Assembly (NCBI GenBank): GCA_018402545.1
Contig: JAGYIL010000003.1
Span: forward strand, 186,001-250,000
Direction of reading: 5' to 3'
DNA length: 64,000 nucleotides
DNA from: Saccharospirillum sp.
GTDB taxonomy: Bacteria; Pseudomonadota; Gammaproteobacteria; Pseudomonadales; Natronospirillaceae
The notes under the pieces were generated by a model. The model worked only from the letters and a program-made list of their open reading frames with translations. It searched no databases and was not told the origin of the DNA. The position numbers and the translations under genes are program-made. Positions 58,314 through 64,000 of the stretch are shown here, in pieces. The first letter of the stretch is position 1. Every line of letters begins with the position of its first letter.

Positions 58314-59117
58314 TTACTCAATATTGGCACCTTCGCCAATCCACTTGTCGACGATGTCCTGGTAAGTCCCGTCTTCCTTAATCTCGGCCAGGGCAACGTT
58401 CAGGGCTTCCATCAGCTCAGGTTTGTTTTTCTGAATGGAGATGGCTGCAGGCCAGCGTGGCAGTTCACCGACATCGACCATTTTGATTGCCGGTGCATTT
58501 TCCTGCATCGCGACCAATACGGGCACGTCATCGGCGATCATTACATCAATGCGGCCAGTGGTCAGGGCGTTCATCATGTCGGGCAGGCCCTGGAAGGTCT
58601 GGTTGCGCCATTCACCTGCGCCATTTTCGACTGCCCACTGGTTACCGGTTTCACCCAGAGTGGAACCGACGCGCTTGCCGGAAAAGTCATCAATGCTGCT
58701 GATGTCATCGGTGCTTTCCTGCACCCATACCGACAAGCCGGCACTGTAGTAGGAGTCGGTAAAATCAACCGCTTTCTGGCGCTCTTCAGTCACGCTCATG
58801 CTGCAAATACAGGCATCAAAGCGACCACCGGCCAGTGCGGCGATGATGCCGTTCCAGGGTGACGACTGAACTTCCACCTCAACGCCCATTTTTTCGGCCA
58901 GCGCTTTGGCGATGTCTACATCAAAGCCCACCAGTTCACCCTGAGTGTTCACGTAGCTGAACGGGGGGTAGGCACCGGAGTTGGCAACCTGAAAAACGTC
59001 GTCGCGAATTTCAGGCAGATCACGCGCCTGGGTTGGCATGGCCACCATCGCGGTTGCACCTATGATCACGGCTGCGGCCGCCAGAGTTTGTGGGAATGTT
59101 TTAGTAAGTGTCTTCAT
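58314..59117 (-). CDS. Periplasmic amino-acid-binding protein
   Basis: 267 aa with a signal peptide (about 1-32, ending MPTQA). Family 3 solute-binding fold: GAYPPFSYVNTQGELVGFDV, VDIAKALAEKMGVEVEVQ, CICSMSVTEERQKAVDFTDS and GSTLGETGNQWAVENG. The SMSVTEER segment (Arg of the ligand carboxylate site) supports an alpha-amino acid or related ligand such as a basic amino acid; the exact ligand is unknown. AGGAA precedes the ATG, and a strong palindrome lies 31-52 bp upstream. Confidence 0.93.
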   Translation of the reverse strand: MKTLTKTFPQTLAAAAVIIGATAMVAMPTQARDLPEIRDDVFQVANSGAYPPFSYVNTQGELVGFDVDIAKALAEKMGVEVEVQSSPWNGIIAALAGGRFDACICSMSVTEERQKAVDFTDSYYSAGLSVWVQESTDDISSIDDFSGKRVGSTLGETGNQWAVENGAGEWRNQTFQGLPDMMNALTTGRIDVMIADDVPVLVAMQENAPAIKMVDVGELPRWPAAISIQKNKPELMEALNVALAEIKEDGTYQDIVDKWIGEGANIE

Positions 59118-59147
59118 GTTTTTATTCCTGTTCAGACTTTATTAAAA

Positions 59148-59169
59148 CAATGCATGCTTCTATGCATTG
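59148..59169. promoter_or_regulatory. Perfect inverted repeat upstream of the binding-protein gene
   Basis: CAATGCAT and ATGCATTG flank GCTTCT, with eight perfect base pairs, 31 bp before the start codon. Position and symmetry suggest an operator for the transporter. The rest of this gap (59170-59335) holds a 6-bp CATGGC-AAC-GCCATG hairpin just after the thiolase stop, possibly a weak terminator. Confidence 0.5.
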
Positions 59170-59335
59170 CCCCTCTTCACACTGGTCAATGACCGTACCT
59201 GTTGAGCCAGGATCGATCGTTGTAACCCATCCAGATTAATTATTGTGTTGGTGCTTACGGTTAATGCTGTGGTCACCTCCTGTCAAAACGTTATTAATGG
59301 TTTTGTAACGTGAACCCATGGCAACGCCATGCCGT

Positions 59336-60517
59336 TCAGACTCGTTCAATCAATAAGGCGATGCCCTGGCCACCACCAATACAGGCAGCGGCTACGCCAT
59401 AGCGGCCTCTGGTAAGCTGCAGCGAGCGCGCCAGGGTACCGGCCAGTCGCACGCCAGTGGCACCCAGTGGGTGGCCAAGGGCCAGTGCGCCACCGTGTAT
59501 GTTCAGTTTTTCGTCATCGATGCCCAGGGTTTGGCAGGCATACAGTGGTACAACGCTGAAGGCTTCGTTGATTTCCCAAAGATCAATATCATCGACGGTC
59601 AGGTGGTTTTGTTTCAGCAGCCGCTCGACCGCGGGTACAACACCCTGCCCCATCATTTCCGGCCTCGTGCCCCGATCCACGCACGCGAGTATCCGGGCCA
59701 GCGGTGTTAAACCGGTATCATTGAGCGTCGCTTCCGACATCAGCATGGCCAGCGACGCGCCACTGGTCAGCGGTGAACTGTTGCCTGCCGTGATGTTTCC
59801 ATTATCGCTAAAGGCTGGCGACAACTGCGCCAGGGCTTCTGGCCGGGTATCGGGCCGAATGCAGGCATCCTGCGCGAAGGGTTCCGATGATGCGACGTTG
59901 ATGGGCCGTATTTCGTCGCTGAAAAAACCGGCTTGCTGGGCGGCGTGTGCTCGCCGATGCGAGCGGCAGGCAAAGGCGTCCATCTGTTCTCTGGTAATGC
60001 CCGAAGCGGTCGCCAACTGCTCGGCGGTCAGGCCCATGTTCAGTGCGACCGCCATGTCATAGGTTTTGCCGTTATCACCCGGCATGGCGGGCACACCCAA
60101 CACCCCTTCCTTGAACAAGGCAGGGCCCATGGGAACGCGCGTCATGTGTTCAAAACCGCCGGCCAGTGCAATCTCAGTAGCACCACATCCAATGGACATC
60201 ATGCCAAAGCGCAGTGCCGTCAGGCTGGAACCGCATTGCTGGTCGATCATGCGGGTGGCCGCCTGGTCACCCAATCGGCTTTGCATCAGCGGGTAACGCC
60301 CGCCAAAACTCCACTGTTCTTTTACCGCCAGTGCACAGCCCAGACTCAGGTCATCGATACGTTCGGGCGCAATGCCGGTTTCCGCCAGACTGTGATTAAT
60401 CAACTCGGCCATCAGCCGGTCTGCCGGCCAATTCTCAAAGGCATCGACACCAGTTTTTTTGGGGTGCGCCCGACTGAAGGCGGTGCGCTGGTAATGCGTC
60501 AAATAAACCGGTTTCAT
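59336..60517 (-). CDS. Acetyl-CoA acyltransferase (thiolase)
   Basis: 393 aa. Catalytic Cys in DQQCGSSLTALRFG, His in GGALALGHPLGATGVRLAGT and the second Cys in AACIGGGQGIALL, as in thiolases of the FadA/AtoB superfamily. The ATG overlaps the stop of the preceding M20 gene (ATGA). The operon suggests thiolytic cleavage of a 3-oxoacyl-CoA made by the CoA transferase into acetyl-CoA and a shorter acyl-CoA. A role in ordinary fatty-acid oxidation is less likely because no FadB-like gene is present. Confidence 0.93.
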   Translation of the reverse strand: MKPVYLTHYQRTAFSRAHPKKTGVDAFENWPADRLMAELINHSLAETGIAPERIDDLSLGCALAVKEQWSFGGRYPLMQSRLGDQAATRMIDQQCGSSLTALRFGMMSIGCGATEIALAGGFEHMTRVPMGPALFKEGVLGVPAMPGDNGKTYDMAVALNMGLTAEQLATASGITREQMDAFACRSHRRAHAAQQAGFFSDEIRPINVASSEPFAQDACIRPDTRPEALAQLSPAFSDNGNITAGNSSPLTSGASLAMLMSEATLNDTGLTPLARILACVDRGTRPEMMGQGVVPAVERLLKQNHLTVDDIDLWEINEAFSVVPLYACQTLGIDDEKLNIHGGALALGHPLGATGVRLAGTLARSLQLTRGRYGVAAACIGGGQGIALLIERV

Positions 60518-61788
60518 AGCGGCTCCAGTTGGCACCAGCGGCTGATAAACAGCACATAGGCTCGCAATACGTGACGGATGGACTCGATGTTGACGCACTC
60601 ATCGACACCGTGAATATTTTTTGCGACCGGGCCGTAGCAGGTGCCGCCGGTTCGGTTGTAGAAATGAAAGGCGCGCAAGTCGGTGGTGGCGGTAGACCAG
60701 TAGGGTTCGGGGTCGGCGCCGGTCAGGCTGTGATGGCATTGCGACAACAGCTCAATACCCGGGTTACCGGTATCGACCAGGTGCCCCTCGGAGCGAAAAC
60801 CATGAAATCTCAACACCGGCCGTTCTTCGGCGAACGCCGGGTCTTTGAGACAGGCCTGGTCGATGCAGTGGCTGACGCGTTGCATGATGTCGTTGGCGGT
60901 CATGCCCGGCGGGAAACCAATGCGGCCTTCCATTTCTGCAAACGCCGGCACGCTGGATGGCCAGTTGCCGCCAGCAATGGCGCCAATGTTGAGGTTGAAG
61001 GGATGATCGATGTCCCGGTACGGGCCCGTTCGATGCTGTTCGTTAAGGGCTGCTTCCAGGTCCTGAAGCCAGGGAATCAGCCGCTGGAGTTTTTCAATGG
61101 CGTTAATGCCCGACCTCGCGGCCTGCACGTGAACCGGCTTGCCGCGCACACCGAGTTTAAACCAGAGCACACCAACCTGGCCGGAATAGAGGGTTGGACC
61201 GAAGGGTTCGGGAATTAGCACAAAATCACCACCAAAGCCCTGGTGTAAACAGGCCAGCGCACCATTGCCCGAACACTCTTCTTCAACCACGGTTTGCACG
61301 GTGAGCGGCGAGGTCACTTGGTAGCCCGCTTGTTTAATGGCATGCACGGCGTAAATCATCGCCGCCACGCCGGCTTGCATGTCGCCGGCGCCACGTCCAT
61401 ACAGCCAGCCATCGTGTCGCCAGGGTTCATTGGGCGGCAATGTCCACATATCAAAGGGGTCGGCAGGAACGACATCCAGATGGCCATTAAACACCAGGGT
61501 TTTACCGGCTGCCTTGGGGTTCAGGCAGGAAACCAGGTTGTATTTGCTGTCGTGATCCCAGGGCACGGGCGCATAAAGCGGATGCTCTGCCAGCTCAGCC
61601 TTGTGCATACCAACACGGGTAACAGGCAGGCCAAGATCGGTCATCCGGTTCTCGACGCTGTTCAACACCGCCTGCTCCTGGCCCAGCACGGCGTAGGTTT
61701 TGACCATGTCTTCAATAAAGGCCAATACGTCCGGAAAGACGGCATCGGCACTGTTCAGCAGGTCGCTTTCGCGCTCTGTCAGGCTCAT
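60514..61788 (-). CDS. M20-family amidohydrolase (ArgE/DapE-like deacylase)
   Basis: 424 aa. Zinc-site motifs: LVFNGHLDVVPADPFDMW (His and Asp), YGRGAGDMQAGVAAMIYAVH (bridging Asp) and VEEECSGNGALACL (catalytic and metal Glu). The C-terminal SGNH-free lid domain is typical (RSGINAIEKLQRLIPWLQDL). ArgE and DapE remove acetyl or succinyl groups from amino acids. Overlaps at both ends (ATGA with the CoA-transferase gene and with the thiolase) place it inside a coupled catabolic operon, so its substrate is probably an N-acyl intermediate of that route and not acetylornithine. Confidence 0.88.
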   Translation of the reverse strand: MSLTERESDLLNSADAVFPDVLAFIEDMVKTYAVLGQEQAVLNSVENRMTDLGLPVTRVGMHKAELAEHPLYAPVPWDHDSKYNLVSCLNPKAAGKTLVFNGHLDVVPADPFDMWTLPPNEPWRHDGWLYGRGAGDMQAGVAAMIYAVHAIKQAGYQVTSPLTVQTVVEEECSGNGALACLHQGFGGDFVLIPEPFGPTLYSGQVGVLWFKLGVRGKPVHVQAARSGINAIEKLQRLIPWLQDLEAALNEQHRTGPYRDIDHPFNLNIGAIAGGNWPSSVPAFAEMEGRIGFPPGMTANDIMQRVSHCIDQACLKDPAFAEERPVLRFHGFRSEGHLVDTGNPGIELLSQCHHSLTGADPEPYWSTATTDLRAFHFYNRTGGTCYGPVAKNIHGVDECVNIESIRHVLRAYVLFISRWCQLEPL

Positions 61789-62432
61789 GCCGTGCCTCCT
61801 TCAGTGGCAAAGGTCAGCTCGGCTTCGGTTAGTGCCTGTAAATCGGCATCGCTGATTTCAACTAGTTTTTCGCGCACCACCAGCCCCTGGTCGGTCACGT
61901 CCATCACGGCCAGGTCTGATATGATTCGACTGACGCAGGCCTTGGCGGTCAGTGGTAAACGGCAGGTTTTCAGAATTTTCGGGTTGCCGTGCTTGTCGGT
62001 ATGGGTGGTGAGCACGACAATGCGTTGGGTCTTCTGTGCCAGCTCCATGGCGCCGCCAATACCGGGTGAAAACTTGCCCGGAATTTTCCAGTTGGCGAGG
62101 TTGCCGTGCGCATCGACTTCGAAGGCACCAATCATGGTCAGATCCAGCCGGGCACGGCGGATCATCGCAAAAGAAACAGCGCTGTCGAACAGGCTGGCGC
62201 CTTCGCGCAGGGAAACGTATGCACCGGCCGCATCAATAAGAAAGGGATCCATCTGCTCCGGAGCCGCCTGTTTCCAGGCACCGAGAATGCCGTTCTCAGA
62301 ATGAATTTGAACATCAAAGTCATCCGGCAGGTAATGCATGACCTGCGTCGGCAAACCAATGCCGAGATTAACGATACTGCCAGGTGTGATTTCCATCACT
62401 GCCCGGCTTAAAATGCGTTCAACGACGGACAT
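61785..62432 (-). CDS. 3-oxoacid CoA-transferase subunit B
   Basis: 215 aa from MSVVERILSRAVMEITPGSI. The catalytic glutamate is in IHSENGILGAW (the SENG motif), with GIGLPTQVMHYLP near the N-terminus. It pairs with the A subunit, whose gene end it overlaps by 14 bp. In this operon it should transfer CoA from a donor such as succinyl-CoA or acetyl-CoA to a 3-oxo acid. Upstream in-frame starts lie deep in the A gene and are unlikely. Confidence 0.93.
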   Translation of the reverse strand: MSVVERILSRAVMEITPGSIVNLGIGLPTQVMHYLPDDFDVQIHSENGILGAWKQAAPEQMDPFLIDAAGAYVSLREGASLFDSAVSFAMIRRARLDLTMIGAFEVDAHGNLANWKIPGKFSPGIGGAMELAQKTQRIVVLTTHTDKHGNPKILKTCRLPLTAKACVSRIISDLAVMDVTDQGLVVREKLVEISDADLQALTEAELTFATEGGTA

Positions 62433-63114
62433 GATGTTCCAGAATCCCATAGTCTGAGGTGAGTGACGCCAGCGGTACCACGCTGTCGACAAAAGCGCCC
62501 GGTGTATGCACCTGTTCCGGTATGAAACAGCCCGGCGCACCCAGATCCGGCGTCTCGACGATGACGTGGTTTGCGGCCATGGCCATCAGCGGGCTGAAGT
62601 TAATGGCCGAGCCCTGGTATACCAGGTTGCCCAGCCAGTCGGCGTGCGCGGCATGAAGCAAAGCAAAATCGGCCGACAGCGCCATTTCCACTTTGTAGGT
62701 TTTGCCCTGCCAGTCGAGCAGGTCTTCAGGCCGGGTAATCTCGGAGTCGATGCCGATGTCGGTCAAAAAACCAAAGCTTCCGGCACCGGCGGTACGGATT
62801 TTTTCGGCCAGCATGCCCTGGGGATGAAACTGCACCTCAACGTCACCCCGGTTCATACGGTCGATCACGCCTTTGTTCAAACCAATGTGCGTGGTGATCA
62901 GTTTTTTTACCTGGCCATTTTCGATCAACCGGCTCACGCCATGCCCGGCCTCATTGGCATCGTTCTTGATTAACGTGAGGTCTGTTTGCCCTTGCCGCAC
63001 CAGTTCGCTGATCAGGCTGAAGGGCGTACCCGGGTTGCCAAACCCACCCACCATAATCACAGCCCCCGAAGGGATAGCCGCAATGGCGTTTTCCAGAGTG
63101 CGGTTCTTTTTCAT
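62419..63114 (-). CDS. 3-oxoacid CoA-transferase subunit A
   Basis: 231 aa. VMVGGFGNPGTPFSLISELV is the GxGGF CoA-transferase motif I signature; VEMALSADFALLHAAHADWL follows the usual pattern. The start is two bases beyond the aminotransferase stop. AtoD/ScoA-like, but the context indicates an amino-acid-derived 3-oxo acid, not acetoacetate. Confidence 0.94.
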   Translation of the reverse strand: MKKNRTLENAIAAIPSGAVIMVGGFGNPGTPFSLISELVRQGQTDLTLIKNDANEAGHGVSRLIENGQVKKLITTHIGLNKGVIDRMNRGDVEVQFHPQGMLAEKIRTAGAGSFGFLTDIGIDSEITRPEDLLDWQGKTYKVEMALSADFALLHAAHADWLGNLVYQGSAINFSPLMAMAANHVIVETPDLGAPGCFIPEQVHTPGAFVDSVVPLASLTSDYGILEHHVRR

Positions 63115-63116
63115 AA

Positions 63117-64000
63117 TCAGGCCGCCTGCTCGCGGACCAGCTGTTCAAAGTCAGCCAGGCTCTGGTCGAACAACGCTATGATGTCGTCGATGTCCGATGC
63201 GGTTACCGTTAACGGCGGGGTTATTAATACATGGTCTCCTTCAAGGCCATTGAGGCAGCGTCGCGGATAAACCAGCAAGCCGCGTGCTTTTGCCACCGCC
63301 GTGAGTTTGTCAAAGGCATTGAACGCAGCCGGGAAAGGGTGTTGGGTAGCTTTATCCTGCACCAGTTCAACACCCTGCAATAAGCCAATGCCGCGCACAT
63401 TGCCAATGCAGGGGTATTTGCTGGCCAGTTGTTCGAGTTGCTGTCGCAAGTAAACACCCTGTTCAGCGGCATTGCTGACCAGGTTTTCGGACTTCATCAC
63501 CTCAATCACCGCCTGGCCGGTGGCACAGGCCAGCGGGTTTCCGGCATAGGTATGGCCGTGCATAAAGCCACCACTTTGGCCGACCGAGTCGACCAGCTCC
63601 TGACGGGCCATCATTGCGGCGATGGGGTAATAGCCAGACCCGAGCCCTTTGGCCAATGCCAGAATATCCGGCGTCACGCCGTAATGCTGGTAGGCGAACC
63701 AGGCACCGGTGCGGCCCATACCACTGAGCACTTCATCCATGATCAACAGACAACCATACCGGTCGCACAGAGTGCGCAACCCTTCCATATACGACCGGGT
63801 CAGCATGCGACCGCCTGTGCTCGCGCCGCCCACCGGCTCTACAGCAATGGCAGCAATGGTGTCCGGCCCGGCGGCGAGCATGGCGCTTTCCGTTTGTGCA
63901 AGCACCGCTGCAATGTGTTCTTCCACACTGGCTTCCCGGTAACGATAGAGGTCTGGCGAGGGCACCTTGACCGAGCCAATGGTGATAGAACGATATGGCG
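63117..64000 (-). CDS. Class III aminotransferase, 5' end outside the window
   Basis: The C-terminal 294 codons are visible and the reading frame is open to the window edge. PLP-binding features: LLIMDEVLSGMGRTGAWFAY with the Asp that contacts the pyridine nitrogen, DILALAKGLGSGYYPIAAMM with the Schiff-base lysine, and HGHTYAGNPLACATGQAVIE. Class III enzymes act on omega- or beta-amino groups, with pyruvate or 2-oxoglutarate as acceptor. First gene of the operon as seen here, 2 bp from the CoA-transferase A gene. The amino-acid substrate is not readable from this part. Confidence 0.92.
   Translation of the reverse strand, partial: PYRSITIGSVKVPSPDLYRYREASVEEHIAAVLAQTESAMLAAGPDTIAAIAVEPVGGASTGGRMLTRSYMEGLRTLCDRYGCLLIMDEVLSGMGRTGAWFAYQHYGVTPDILALAKGLGSGYYPIAAMMARQELVDSVGQSGGFMHGHTYAGNPLACATGQAVIEVMKSENLVSNAAEQGVYLRQQLEQLASKYPCIGNVRGIGLLQGVELVQDKATQHPFPAAFNAFDKLTAVAKARGLLVYPRRCLNGLEGDHVLITPPLTVTASDIDDIIALFDQSLADFEQLVREQAA

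Noticed and set aside
60514-61788. Acetylornithine deacetylase for arginine synthesis
   Set aside because: No arg genes are near, and overlaps with CoA-transferase and thiolase genes place it in a catabolic operon.

Overview
The window is gammaproteobacterial chromosome, mostly about 55-60% G+C by eye. The block amiB-mutL-miaA-hfq-hflX-hflK-hflC-hisZ-purA-rnr-rlmB has the order seen in Pseudomonas and the Oceanospirillales. Two secreted chitinases, a proton-translocating transhydrogenase and the overall gene set suggest a marine, chitin-using heterotroph, perhaps near Saccharospirillum or Reinekea. The genus is inference. No rRNA, tRNA, CRISPR array, phage or transposase gene was found.

Layout. 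1-3.5 kb: an empty leader with a palindrome, then pntAB. 3.6-11 kb: an orphan MbcA/ParS-like protein, a KAS III-like synthase, a CnoX-like thioredoxin-TPR protein, a pitrilysin-type M16 protease and a kinase-like protein without a visible phosphoacceptor His. 11.2-14.7 kb: deoCAB for deoxynucleoside catabolism. 14.9-30.4 kb (minus strand): RNA processing, membrane quality control and cell-wall genes, rlmB to tsaE. 30.5-39.8 kb: queG, a YigZ-type protein, an SGNH-like protein, an outer-membrane barrel coupled to a K+ channel gene, pobA with a divergent AraC regulator, an Lgt-like/TlpA fusion, a YebC-family protein and a GNAT. 39.9-44.3 kb: two GH18 chitinases. 44.7-47.7 kb: a P-loop kinase-like protein, orn, rsgA and a PLD-like protein. 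47.8-53.3 kb: a PAS-GGDEF-EAL protein with an RsbQ-like hydrolase, a trypsin fused to a lipoprotein, and a second diguanylate cyclase. 53.3-64 kb (all minus): racemase, SMR transporter, RidA, acetylpolyamine amidohydrolase, a polar amino-acid ABC transporter, then a tightly coupled aminotransferase/CoA-transferase/M20 deacylase/thiolase operon that runs off the right edge.

The strongest unexplained signal is a family of eight intergenic inverted-repeat elements at about 4.3, 5.7, 14.8, 18.5, 35.1, 37.5, 46.0 and 58.1 kb. Each has paired arms of 22-31 bp (30-31 bp in seven copies) around a core of small hairpins built on CATGGATG/CATCCATG. The inner half of the arms differs between copies but stays complementary within each copy, which suggests that folding is conserved. 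Other points of interest: an RsbQ/KAI2-like hydrolase beside a PAS-GGDEF-EAL protein in place of the usual PAS-phosphatase; a GlyGly-CTERM trypsin read in frame into a lipoprotein, with a sharp base-composition change; an rnr gene whose best start is ATC; and the right-hand operon, which fits catabolism of a beta-amino acid such as N6-acetyl-beta-lysine.
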